This document shows positions 1-8,501 of a stretch of DNA of 64,000 bases, one piece after another. The notes under the pieces are model-generated. The model made no database searches and had not been told where the DNA came from. It was given only the letters and a program-made list of their open reading frames with translations. The stretch is from contig JANNBJ010000107.1 in NCBI GenBank assembly GCA_031385325.1, positions 10,759 through 74,758 of the forward strand. The letters run 5' to 3'. Every line of letters begins with the position of its first letter. Position 1 is the first letter of the stretch. Source of the DNA: SYFY01 sp031385325 (GTDB lineage Bacteria; Pseudomonadota; Gammaproteobacteria; Pseudomonadales; Azotimanducaceae). A program made the translations under genes and the position numbers.

Positions 1-146
1 AAGGGTGGAGAGCCAACACGCTACCGCACCGCTTCAAACGCAAGGCCGACCGGCGATCAGTCACGAGGATCAACAAGGACTCACAACAGATCAAAATGGG
101 CCTGCCTATCATCTAATGGTTGGTCCGGTTAGCAGACCTTGTGAGC

Positions 147-315
147 CTAGCAGCCTGTCGGACTTGAGCGATCGTAGCGAGCCGAGTGGGAGAGCGAGGA
201 CAGTTTTTCACAATTTCGAGGCGCATAGCGGCGCTATGCAACGAGAAATCGGGGAAAAATGGACCGCTCTTCCCACTGGCGCAGTAGATCAGTCTCAAGT
301 CCGACAGGCTGCTAG
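147..315. mobile_element. 169-bp imperfect palindrome, MITE-like
   Basis: The stretch is symmetrical about position 231. The outer arms are CTAGCAGCCTGTCGGACTTG (from 147) and its reverse complement ending at 315. The inner arms also pair (GAGTGGGA.GAGCG near 184 with CGCTCTTCCCACT near 265), as does the centre (GCATAGC 223-229 with GCTATGC 233-239). The whole element could fold into one long hairpin. It has no room for a transposase, so it fits a palindromic non-autonomous element or a large REP/BIME-like unit. Its relation to a particular IS family is not established here. Confidence 0.65.
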
Positions 316-568
316 AGATGGCTTGCAAGCAACAGGCGTCGGCGGAGTCGAGACCGACTGTGCCCTCACGGGAGGTGTCTGCGTTAGTCGAACGGACACG
401 ACTTAAACGAACTGACCACCGTTTCGCTGCGTCACGACGCCAGTCACTGACATGACGCTGTGCCATGTGCAAAAGAAGCTGAAGACCCGGCCACAGTGGC
501 CTCAAACGCGGGGTGTGTCGCTGTAAACAGCGCAATTTCGACAGCTTACCCGATAACAAAACATAAGT

Positions 569-608
569 GTTTTAAAACGTTTGTGTTTTAAAACAATTCC
601 GTTTTAAC
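569..608. promoter_or_regulatory. Three 16-bp-spaced GTTTTAAAAC repeats
   Basis: The self-complementary GTTTTAAAAC occurs at 569-578 and 585-594, and a degenerate copy GTTTTAAC begins at 601. The phase is exactly 16 bp. The array ends about 28 bp before the ATG at 637. Iterated palindromes at constant spacing before a start codon resemble an operator array or an iteron set. Control of the two-ATPase unit is an inference. Confidence 0.45.
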
Positions 609-636
609 ATTCGACACCCCAGAGCGAGCTGCCACT

Positions 637-1815
637 ATGAGCTTCCAAGACAAGATTTACGGGCGCAACGAAGAAATAGCCAGTCTCTTCAGAATGTTTG
701 AGTCAGGCCGCGATATTTCAATGCACGGCCCCAGACGCCTGGGCAAAACCTTTTTGCTGGATCGACTCGTCGATGCGGCCGCGAGCCAAAACTGGACCGC
801 TGTCAAAGCAGAACTGGCTGGCTGCGCCGATACTCGAGCCGTGTTTCGCGAGATGTGCGCCCGGATCGGCAGCCAAAGATCAGGCGGTGCCAAGGCCGTG
901 GACTGGTTCACTCAGCGATTCAGTCAACTACTGGGACACCGCTCCGAATTAGGCGGTTCTTGGTACCAAGGCTTACTCTCGGTCGACTACGAGTCTCACT
1001 TCGAGCGACTCATCAAGGCGATGAACGACGACCCGCACCGTCGCTGGCTTTTGTTGATTGACGAACTCCCAATCTTTCTCAAGGTCCTGCACGACAGAGG
1101 TCCAGGAGGTCCAGCTGACGCACGGAATTTCATGAACTTGCTCAGCCGGTTGCGGCAGCAAAACCCCAAGGTGCGCTGGATGATCACCGGCTCGATTGGC
1201 ATAGAGCCTCTGGCTCGAGTCGGCGACTACCTCGGTGTGCTGGCCAAGTTTCAACCCTATGAACTGCACCCACTAAGCGAGGTCGAGGCCAGAGCATATC
1301 TGCAAGACCTTGCGAGCGAGGGTCAATTACCACATCGCAACAAGCTCACGGACGCCGAAGCCGACGGACTGATCGCAGCCGTTGGCTGGCTTGTCCCTTA
1401 CTATCTGGACGCATTGGCTCAGAAAGTGAAAGGCGAACCAACTGACTTGCCCGATCAAGCCCAGCTTATCATCGAAGAGGCGGTCGACCAGCTGCTGCAA
1501 CCGAACGAAATGACCACCTTCGGTCCATGGGAAGAACACCTGAGGAAACACTATGTCGATTCCAACCGTGAACTTGCCTTCGGCGTCATGGGCGTGCTTG
1601 CGGAGGCGCCGCACGGTGCCAACCTCGACGTCCTGCTAACAAGCCTTCGCCGTCCCGAACTACAGCGGTCCCACCTGCACGCTTTGTTGATCCGCCTGCA
1701 CACCGAAGGCTTCATAACCGTCAACAACGGTGATCACGACTCGCCGCAGTGCAACTTCCGCAACCCGTTGTTGCGCCGTTGGTGGCTCCGCTACATGCCG
1801 CAGGCTGCGGTCTGA
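637..1815 (+). CDS. P-loop ATPase of the archaeal-ATPase/DUF234-like type
   Basis: The 392-residue protein starts at an ATG. Near the N terminus it has YGRNEEI followed by the Walker A motif GPRRLGKT (residues 31-38), and a Walker B stretch WLLLIDELP (about 138-146). This order is typical of PF01637-like STAND/AAA ATPases, which often serve as sensors or switch proteins. The C-terminal part (about 310-390) looks like a winged helix, ending in CNFRNPLLRRWWLRY as in DUF234-type relatives. The next ATPase gene starts 12 bp downstream on the same strand, so the two are probably co-transcribed. It could belong to a defence or stress module; no effector domain is recognisable. Confidence 0.75.
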   Translation: MSFQDKIYGRNEEIASLFRMFESGRDISMHGPRRLGKTFLLDRLVDAAASQNWTAVKAELAGCADTRAVFREMCARIGSQRSGGAKAVDWFTQRFSQLLGHRSELGGSWYQGLLSVDYESHFERLIKAMNDDPHRRWLLLIDELPIFLKVLHDRGPGGPADARNFMNLLSRLRQQNPKVRWMITGSIGIEPLARVGDYLGVLAKFQPYELHPLSEVEARAYLQDLASEGQLPHRNKLTDAEADGLIAAVGWLVPYYLDALAQKVKGEPTDLPDQAQLIIEEAVDQLLQPNEMTTFGPWEEHLRKHYVDSNRELAFGVMGVLAEAPHGANLDVLLTSLRRPELQRSHLHALLIRLHTEGFITVNNGDHDSPQCNFRNPLLRRWWLRYMPQAAV

Positions 1816-1827
1816 GGCTCGCGCGCA

Positions 1828-4800
1828 ATGGACCTGACCTATTTCAACCCCAATTGGCAGAAAGAGACGGATTTTGTCGCCAGCTTCGTGGCACGGCAGA
1901 CCACGCTCGAGTACTTTCTCCGCCAACTCAGCCTGGCCCACATCGGGCAGCCTGCGCGCCACCATCTAATCGTCGCACCGCGTGGGTTTGGCAAGACTTC
2001 ATTGCTGCGACGTATTGCCATCAGCGTGCGCTCTGATGCCGATCTGAAAGCACGCTTCATCCCTCTGCGCTTTCGCGAAGAGCAGCACAACGTCATCAGC
2101 CTGGACGTCCTGTGGCGCAATTGCCTGCAATCGTTGCTTGAAGCACGCGAAGACGAAGAGGCTGAACAAGCGGAACTGGATGCTCTCGATGCCGATTGGA
2201 CCAGACATGCACCGCGCCAAGAATTATCCCGAGAGGAGCAAGACGGCGAGCCCGCCTGGCAAACCCTCCTCGCCCGCTGCCAGGTACTCCGACGCCGACC
2301 AATACTGCTGATCGACAACCTCGACAGCCTGCTCGCGGGGCTCAGCGAACAACACCAATGGGGACTACGCAAACGCCTTCAAGCCGATGACGGACCGGTC
2401 TTACTTGCAGCCGCCTCGCGGTACCCGGATGCCACGCACAACCCGAATGCCGCCTTCTATGAGTTCTTTCGCATCCAGACTCTGGACAAATTGGACAATT
2501 TGGAGGTCTTCACCTGTTTGCGGAACATCGCCGCCCACAGAGGTGCGGCTGGAAAGCAGGTTCTAGCGTCACTGGGCAACGATCCAGGGCGTGTTGCAGC
2601 ACTCAACACCTTGGCGGGTGGCAACCCACGAACGCTCGCCGTGCTTTATAGCGTGCTTGAATCGCACATCAGTGGCGACGTGCTCTCGCAGCTCAGCGCC
2701 ATGTTGGACACCTTCACCGGTTGGTACCAGGCTCGCACAGAGGAGTTGCCCATGCAGGCTCGCGCCGTGTTCGATGCGCTGGCCTTGCATTGGGATCCGA
2801 TGACCGCCGCAGCATTGGGACTTGCCACCGGTCTAGACACACCAACGGTCAGCAGCCAACTCTCGAGGCTCGAAAGGACCGGCTACGTGGAGACGGTAGC
2901 CCTCAGTCGCCGCAAATCCAGTCGCAACGGTTACCAAGTCAGCGAACGCTTTTTCAACATCTGGTACTTGATGCGTAATGGCCCCCGTCGCACCAAACAG
3001 AGCGTTCGATTCCTGACGACGTTTCTGGAATCGTGCTTCAGCGCTAAGGAGCGTCAGTCGATGGCCCGAGCCGTTCTACGCGAAGGCATCGCTGACCCCA
3101 GCTACGTACTTGCACTGGCGACAAGCCGGGGCAACAAGCGGCTGCGCGCCCGATTGTTGGATCATGTCCAACGCCACTCGAGTAACACCGGCCCGACAAG
3201 TGAGTACAAGTCCGTGGTGGATGAACTTCGTATTGAGTGGCGCCTCGCCGGTCAGGCAGAAACAAGGCAGGGATCGCTATTCCGCGATCTGGCGGATCTC
3301 ACTCGCCGCTTCGTCGAGGCAACTTTCGTGTCCAAGGCGGAGTTAAGGACACCACACCTGCACCGTGGACCACTCAACTCCCACAAACTTGGTCGTTCGG
3401 AGCAGGAAATCGAAGTGTATGACGAATTGATCTCGCGGATTGGTGGGGTGGACGAGCCTGCACTGCGTAGGCGGGTCGCCAATGCACTACTCAATGAAGG
3501 GATCACGCTCGGCACCCTTGGCCGCTTGGAACGGGCCATCAAAGTGTACGACGATCTCATCGCGCGCGCTGGTCGGGCCCACGAGCATGCTCTGCGTGAG
3601 TGCGTCGCCAGCGCGCTGCTCGACAGAGGCTTCAGGCTCGACGCCCTCGGCCGCTCGGAGCAGGAAATCGAAGTGTATGAGGTTCTAGTCGGGCTCTTAA
3701 GCGATGCTGACAATCCGACGCTACGACATCAGGTTGCGACAGCGCTGCTCTTTAAAGGGCGCGCGCTCGAAACCCTTGACCGCTCTGAGCGGGCCATCGA
3801 AGTGTATGACGATCTCATCGCGCGCTTTGGTGAGGCCGTCGAGCTTGCTCTGCGTGAGTGCGTCGCCGGTGCGCTGCTCGACAAAGGCTTCAGTCTCGGC
3901 ATGCTTGACCGCTCGGAACAGGAAATCGAAGCATATGACAATCTCATCGCACGATTTGGTGGGTCCGACGAGCCTACGCTGCGCGAGCAGGTCGTCGACG
4001 CTCTGTACTACAAAGGGAGCACGCTCAGCTTCCTTGGCCGCTCGGAGCAGGAAATCGAAGTGTATGACGATCTCATTGCGCGATTTGGTGGGTCCGTCAA
4101 TCCCGCGCTGCTCGAGCAGGTCGCTCGTACGCTGCTCAACAAAGGGATCACGCTCGCCGACCTTGGCCGCCCAGAGCAGGCCATCGAAGTGTATGACGAT
4201 CTCATCGCACGATTTAGTTGGTCCGACGAGCCTGCGCTGCGCAAGCATGTCGTCGACGCACTGTTCTACAAAGGGATCACGCTCACCGACCTTGGCCGCC
4301 CGGAAAAGGAAATTGAACTCACCTATCGAGCAGCCATCGAGCGCGAACCCACATCCATTGACGCGCACAAAGAGTTGGGTGACTTCTTGTTCGACTTCAG
4401 TGGAGACCTCGCTGGCGCGCGCAAGGCATACAGCGATGGTTTGGCGTTCGTAGGGCCAGCAGACGACAAGTCCAAGTTGCATTCAAATCTTGCGTACTTG
4501 TTAACCCTGAGCGACATTGATTCGAGAGAAGTCCAACAACACCTCGATCAGGCGCTAACAGAGGATGGCAACCTGTTACCTTCCGGTCGTCGCTTGCTTG
4601 AGGCGCTATCAATTCTAAACTCATCAGAGAACTGGGACTGGAACGCTGTGTTTGTGGCCATCGGTGCGGCGGTTACCAGCGACGACAATGCACTTTGGAA
4701 CACCTATGCAAACAACCTTGAGCGTTTGTTGGGGCACGTTCTGGCCAAGGGTAAGGGCGCAGACTTTAAACAATGGATGGAAGAGGCCAACTACCCAACA

Positions 4801-4944
4801 CAATACGCGCCGCTCTACCACGCGTTTGTCGCCGCACTCGAGGGTGAGGATCATCTACTGCTCATCAACCCAGAAACCCGTGAACCTGCTTCAAAGATCC
4901 ATGCCGGGATCGTGCGTCGGCTCAAGCTCTACAGGCGGGCATGA
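1828..4944 (+). CDS. Large STAND-like ATPase with C-terminal TPR-like repeats
   Basis: The 1038-residue protein has Walker A APRGFGKTS (residues 50-58) and Walker B RRPILLIDNLD (about 156-166). A winged-helix-like segment follows (YQVSERFFNIWYLM, about 371-384). From about residue 515 to 815 there are seven 43-residue units with the core LGRSEQEIEVYDDLIARFGG, which resemble TPR helix pairs, and then more degenerate helices. The DNA period is 129 bp and the copies are strongly similar, which implies recent expansion or conversion. The gene follows a smaller ATPase by 12 bp. N-terminal NTPase plus repeat sensor is the STAND layout used in signalling and antiphage proteins. No toxic effector domain is visible, so the function is unassigned. 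Confidence 0.75.
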   Translation: MDLTYFNPNWQKETDFVASFVARQTTLEYFLRQLSLAHIGQPARHHLIVAPRGFGKTSLLRRIAISVRSDADLKARFIPLRFREEQHNVISLDVLWRNCLQSLLEAREDEEAEQAELDALDADWTRHAPRQELSREEQDGEPAWQTLLARCQVLRRRPILLIDNLDSLLAGLSEQHQWGLRKRLQADDGPVLLAAASRYPDATHNPNAAFYEFFRIQTLDKLDNLEVFTCLRNIAAHRGAAGKQVLASLGNDPGRVAALNTLAGGNPRTLAVLYSVLESHISGDVLSQLSAMLDTFTGWYQARTEELPMQARAVFDALALHWDPMTAAALGLATGLDTPTVSSQLSRLERTGYVETVALSRRKSSRNGYQVSERFFNIWYLMRNGPRRTKQSVRFLTTFLESCFSAKERQSMARAVLREGIADPSYVLALATSRGNKRLRARLLDHVQRHSSNTGPTSEYKSVVDELRIEWRLAGQAETRQGSLFRDLADLTRRFVEATFVSKAELRTPHLHRGPLNSHKLGRSEQEIEVYDELISRIGGVDEPALRRRVANALLNEGITLGTLGRLERAIKVYDDLIARAGRAHEHALRECVASALLDRGFRLDALGRSEQEIEVYEVLVGLLSDADNPTLRHQVATALLFKGRALETLDRSERAIEVYDDLIARFGEAVELALRECVAGALLDKGFSLGMLDRSEQEIEAYDNLIARFGGSDEPTLREQVVDALYYKGSTLSFLGRSEQEIEVYDDLIARFGGSVNPALLEQVARTLLNKGITLADLGRPEQAIEVYDDLIARFSWSDEPALRKHVVDALFYKGITLTDLGRPEKEIELTYRAAIEREPTSIDAHKELGDFLFDFSGDLAGARKAYSDGLAFVGPADDKSKLHSNLAYLLTLSDIDSREVQQHLDQALTEDGNLLPSGRRLLEALSILNSSENWDWNAVFVAIGAAVTSDDNALWNTYANNLERLLGHVLAKGKGADFKQWMEEANYPTQYAPLYHAFVAALEGEDHLLLINPETREPASKIHAGIVRRLKLYRRA
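3373..4320 (+). repeat. 129-bp coding tandem repeats (seven units)
   Basis: Seven head-to-tail copies encode 43-residue TPR-like units. The landmark GGCCGCTCGGAGCAGGAAAT or a close variant recurs every 129 bp, for example near 3520 and 3649. Similarity at the DNA level, not only in protein, points to recent duplication or gene conversion. Confidence 0.75.
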
Positions 4945-5136
4945 GGTGCACTTGGTCTGGAGGGTGCATGTGAAGGCCTACGGAATCGGTCGCGCTGTGA
5001 GCTGGTCGCTGTCATGTGTTCCTTCACCGACTCTCCGCATGTCGGTAGCGCATTGGGTTCTGCACATCGTCAACAACAATAAGCGCCAGAAACAAGATGT
5101 GTTCGCAACCCCGTTACGAAAAAACTTTTTGCCCGC
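4945..5136. other. Intergenic gap between convergent units
   Basis: These 192 bp separate the plus-strand ATPase pair from the minus-strand selD unit. I see no gene and no clear terminator hairpin. Confidence 0.5.
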
Positions 5137-5736
5137 TCACCTCACCCGCTCCGCTTCAACAATAGCCATCAACCCGTCGGCATCGAGGTAGCCACCTGCC
5201 AGCAGGCGGGTCCTGGTGCCTCGTCGCACCAGGACACTGGGCAGTGCGTGCGTCCCGAAGGCGAGTGCCATCTCGAACTGAAACTGAACACGTGCCAGTG
5301 TCGAGGAATCGGTCACCAGCCGATCGAAGGCCATCACATCAAGACCACAGGTCTGCACGATTGACCGCAGTCGGGAGGGGTCGGTGGTGTTTTCATCCTG
5401 CGAGAAAAATCGACGCTGCAGATCATGGAGAAAGTCGAAAGGTGGGCATCCAACCAGCTGCCTCACCGCTTCCACTGCCAGACAGACCGGCAACGAGTTG
5501 TGGATATAGTCTTCCGCCGGCAATGGGGCAAAGGTCTGACCCGTGGTATCCGCCACTTCCTTCCACAACTTCTGCATCAGCCGTCGACCGTAGCTGCCAA
5601 CCACCTGGGTACTGTCGAGATTGATGCCACCAAGGACCAGATCCAGTTTGATGTCAGTGTGGAGCTCGGCACGTACAGCCTCGACCGCTGGTGTCATGCC
5701 CCAGCACCATGAGCACAGCGGATCAGTAACGATCAG
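5137..5736 (-). CDS. DsbA-family thioredoxin-fold protein (FrnE/HCCA-isomerase type)
   Basis: The product begins ILIVTDPLCSWCWG, with the CSWC redox motif right after the first strand, as in FrnE-like DsbA proteins that start MPxLIYVxDPLCGWCYG. Near the C terminus GTHALPSVLV supplies the cis-proline. There is no ATG at the expected place. The best-fitting start is a CTG at 5736-5734 that overlaps the selD stop as CTGA and gives 199 residues, normal for the family. Alternatives are ATT at 5739 or a GTG at 5826 inside selD, which would add a 30-residue unrelated Arg/Cys-rich leader. The coupling to selD suggests a linked redox role. Confidence 0.7.
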   Translation of the reverse strand: MIVTDPLCSWCWGMTPAVEAVRAELHTDIKLDLVLGGINLDSTQVVGSYGRRLMQKLWKEVADTTGQTFAPLPAEDYIHNSLPVCLAVEAVRQLVGCPPFDFLHDLQRRFFSQDENTTDPSRLRSIVQTCGLDVMAFDRLVTDSSTLARVQFQFEMALAFGTHALPSVLVRRGTRTRLLAGGYLDADGLMAIVEAERVR

Positions 5737-7913
5737 AATCGTCGGATCAGTTCGTTTGATCCTGTGGTCACCTCGCCAATCACCACGGCATGAACAAAGC
5801 CTGCGGCGTGCAGTCGATCCACACACGCTTGTGCGCGATCGTTTGGCACCCCAGCCAACAGGCCACCGGACGTTTGTGGGTCGCACAGCAGACGAGCGTC
5901 GAGATCGCCGTTCACCACGAAGTCTGCAAGCACCTGTTCGTTGTTGGCTTGCAGGGAACTGCGCACACCGCTAGCCAGCAACGCCTGCGCACCGGTCAGA
6001 GTCGGTACCGATTCAACTGCAACACACGCTCCGACATGACTTGCGCGCAGCATCTCGGCCAGATGACCCAGCAGTCCGAAGCCGGTGACATCGGTGACGC
6101 CAGTTGCACCACTCTCCACCAGGATGTCCACGGCCGCCGCATTGCTGGCATCCATGGCCAGCATCGCTTCGGCCAGCGCATCAGCGACCGGCAACCCGCG
6201 CATGGCCGCAGCCAGAATGACCCCTGTGCCAATCGGCTTGGTCAGAATCAACTGCTGGCCCGGTTTGAGACCGCTCTTGGTGAATGTGACTGGTCCGCGT
6301 CGACCGGTAACCGTCAGGCCAAGAAACAGCTCCGCGCCTTCAGCCGAATGCCCGCCTACCAAGGGTACGTCGTGTGCTTCAAGAACGTCGACCACTCCCG
6401 TGAGCAGCGCTGTCAGTTCTTCTTCCATCAACTGCTCACCCATGAGCGGAATGGTGGCGAGTGCGACAGCACTGGTCGGAATCGCCCCCATGGCATACAG
6501 ATCATTGAGGTTGTGATGCGTGACGATGCGACCAAAACGATAAGGGTCATCCACCATGCTGCGCAGCCCATCGGTGCTGACCAGCACCGAGCCGTTGGCG
6601 ACGATCTCTGCAGCGTCATCGCCAATGCCAAGCAGCACACCAGCACGGGACTTGATCGGCAAACGAGCCAACACACGCTGCAGCAGGTCGGCACCCAGTT
6701 TGGCGCCACATCCGCCGCAGCGCATGAGATCGGGCACATCACGCTGCATCGCTTCGGGCAATACTGCAGCCGCAGTTTTCATCGGCGCGGGCAGATTACG
6801 AAAGCGCTGCATGAACTCCCGATCGATCCAGTCTTTCCAGCGCCACATCAACCGGCCGGATACCGCGAGCCCCCACTTGGCAGCAACCGCCGAACCATCG
6901 CCTGTGCCCAGCAGCCGCAGGAAGTGCTGTTGCGGACGGTAACGTTGCAGGCTCGTACCGGCAGGAATCGCGCGCAGATTGTGGGTGAGGATCGGACCTG
7001 CCCGCACTGCAAACACGCCGCTTTTGGCGCGCTCCTGACCCCGCAGACAAGCCACATCACCGGCCGCAAGCACCTGCGGATGCGACACCGAACGCAGGGT
7101 TTCATCCACCACGACAAAACCACGATCATCGGTTTTCAATGTGCTGGTCCTGAGCCACTCGGGTGCTCCCACATCGGTTACCCAGAACACTTCGTGGGCG
7201 GCGAGCGAGGTACCGTCAGCGAGATGCAACCGGTCACCAATGAAGTCCTTCGCTTCGACACCGAGTACCAGAGCCATGCCACGCGCCATCGCCTGTTGCC
7301 GGAGCAATTTCCCTGCCCTGGCAGAAAAGCCTGGCATCCACTGTCGCCCGACGATGGATAGCTGCAGATCAGGGCGCGCGGTGAGCAGTGCAAATGCAAG
7401 CTCGACACCACCTGCACCCGCGCCGACCACGGCCACCGATGCGGCAGCCGGTAGTGATGCACGTGCCCGGTCCCAGGCAGGCAGGAATCGGCCAATGGGT
7501 TTGACGGCAATGCCACGTGCAGGGGCTTGTGGCAACGCACCACTGTTGAGCGACAGCCAGTTGAAAGCGATCGGAGGGCGACCACTCACCAGGATGAGCC
7601 GGTTCTCGACATCAAGACCCATGACTTCACCGTGGATCAGACGAACGCCAGCCCGATGACACAGCGGCAGCAGGTCGACATGCATGTCATCACGAGAATA
7701 GACACCCGCGATGTGGCCCGGCAGCATGCCGGAATACGGTGAGCGGATTTCGCGGGTCAAGAGCGTGACACGCACACCCGCTATCGGCTGCATGCCCAGA
7801 CTGCGCAGCACCTGGACATGCGTATGACCACCGCCCACCAGCAACAGATCACGAACTGGCGGGCTGGCCATTGGCATCAGCGGAGAATGTCCATCAGATG
7901 AATCGGCACACAT
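5733..7913 (-). CDS. selD: FAD/NAD(P) oxidoreductase-selenide water dikinase fusion
   Basis: The 726-residue fusion protein makes selenophosphate from selenide and ATP, the selenium donor for selenocysteine and selenouridine. The N-terminal half is an NDH-2-like pyridine nucleotide oxidoreductase: LLLVGGGHTHVQVL FAD site at about 24, VAVVGAGAGGVELA second Rossmann motif, LAAGDVA FAD motif. The C-terminal half, from about residue 380, is SelD. It has catalytic-loop RCGGCGAKLG with Cys rather than Sec (about 397-401), GIGDDAAE, DDPYRFGRI, LYAMGA, GGHSAEG and DPQTSGGLL. This fusion architecture is known. Start choices are 7913, 7877 or 7871. It is the selenium-pathway partner for the UGA-containing gene at 60118. 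Confidence 0.93.
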   Translation of the reverse strand: MCADSSDGHSPLMPMASPPVRDLLLVGGGHTHVQVLRSLGMQPIAGVRVTLLTREIRSPYSGMLPGHIAGVYSRDDMHVDLLPLCHRAGVRLIHGEVMGLDVENRLILVSGRPPIAFNWLSLNSGALPQAPARGIAVKPIGRFLPAWDRARASLPAAASVAVVGAGAGGVELAFALLTARPDLQLSIVGRQWMPGFSARAGKLLRQQAMARGMALVLGVEAKDFIGDRLHLADGTSLAAHEVFWVTDVGAPEWLRTSTLKTDDRGFVVVDETLRSVSHPQVLAAGDVACLRGQERAKSGVFAVRAGPILTHNLRAIPAGTSLQRYRPQQHFLRLLGTGDGSAVAAKWGLAVSGRLMWRWKDWIDREFMQRFRNLPAPMKTAAAVLPEAMQRDVPDLMRCGGCGAKLGADLLQRVLARLPIKSRAGVLLGIGDDAAEIVANGSVLVSTDGLRSMVDDPYRFGRIVTHHNLNDLYAMGAIPTSAVALATIPLMGEQLMEEELTALLTGVVDVLEAHDVPLVGGHSAEGAELFLGLTVTGRRGPVTFTKSGLKPGQQLILTKPIGTGVILAAAMRGLPVADALAEAMLAMDASNAAAVDILVESGATGVTDVTGFGLLGHLAEMLRASHVGACVAVESVPTLTGAQALLASGVRSSLQANNEQVLADFVVNGDLDARLLCDPQTSGGLLAGVPNDRAQACVDRLHAAGFVHAVVIGEVTTGSNELIRRF

Positions 7914-7949
7914 CGTTGGCTTACGTGCCGGGAGTTCATGTCAACCGGT

Positions 7950-8357
7950 TCAATCGTCGAGCAGCAAGTCGTCGAGATCCTTGGCCAACCGACGTGCCTC
8001 GAGGCGTCGTTCAATTTCGCGACGGATCGCCAGATTGCGGACACCATCCTCCTTGCTCAGCACTTCATCCACGTCCGGTGCATCGTCATCACCGGCAACC
8101 TCGACAAAGCCATCACCTTCCTCATCGTCGTTGCTACCTGCTGCGACGGTGTCCTCGTCTTCGCCCTCTTCGGTATCAGCTTCGGCAGTGGCTTCTTCAA
8201 CCAGTTCTTCTACCACATCGCCGATCTCGTCTTCAGGCAGATCCTCACCAAGGTCTTCGTCTTCACCGATCTCTCTGGATGGCTTTACGGACTTGGCAGC
8301 TTTGGTCGCCTTGCTTGTTTCCTTCGGGGTTGGGGCCTGCTTCTTGGCGCGCGCCAA
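7950..8357 (-). CDS. Acidic PA3496-like small protein
   Basis: The 135-residue protein has a basic, Lys/Ala-rich N terminus (about 1-28), a long Glu/Asp-rich central stretch (about 30-95) and a conserved-looking C-terminal helix, VRNLAIRREIERRL (about 106-119), ending DLDDLLLDD. That C-terminal helix resembles the short PA3496-type proteins of gammaproteobacteria, which are described only as putatively envelope-related. The composition predicts a disordered, highly charged polypeptide. It lies 36 bp upstream of the selD fusion start on the same strand and divergently from the Lrp regulator. The function is unknown. Confidence 0.65.
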   Translation of the reverse strand: MARAKKQAPTPKETSKATKAAKSVKPSREIGEDEDLGEDLPEDEIGDVVEELVEEATAEADTEEGEDEDTVAAGSNDDEEGDGFVEVAGDDDAPDVDEVLSKEDGVRNLAIRREIERRLEARRLAKDLDDLLLDD

Positions 8358-8501
8358 AATCCACTCCTCACATATTGGTGTTGGCCTGATAAGCCGCTTA
8401 TTTAGGCGTGCGCCGTCACCCTGTCAAGCGTAACTTCCCACAAGCCTGTAACGCCGTGCTCAGCACATGGGAGAATCACGGTAGAAGACGAGGAAACCCG
8501 C

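Larger units (their letters stand above)
1..636. other. Non-coding stretch with palindromic element and operator-like repeats
   Basis: I see no convincing gene here. Open frames exist on both strands, but they run through a long palindrome (147-315) and their products have low-complexity, unrecognisable composition. From about 540 the sequence becomes AT-rich and ends in a three-copy repeat just before the ATPase gene, which looks like that gene's promoter and control region. Confidence 0.6.

Noticed and set aside
5..559. Open frames on both strands at the left edge
   Set aside because: They run through the 169-bp palindrome, have no ribosome-binding site and encode nothing recognisable.
3721..4482. 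Minus-strand frame with internal repeats opposite the TPR region
   Set aside because: It mirrors the 129-bp repeats of the plus-strand ATPase and has no independent support.
5790..7361. Long plus-strand frame opposite selD
   Set aside because: It is antisense to a clear SelD fusion and has low-complexity His/Arg/Gln-rich composition; a shadow frame.
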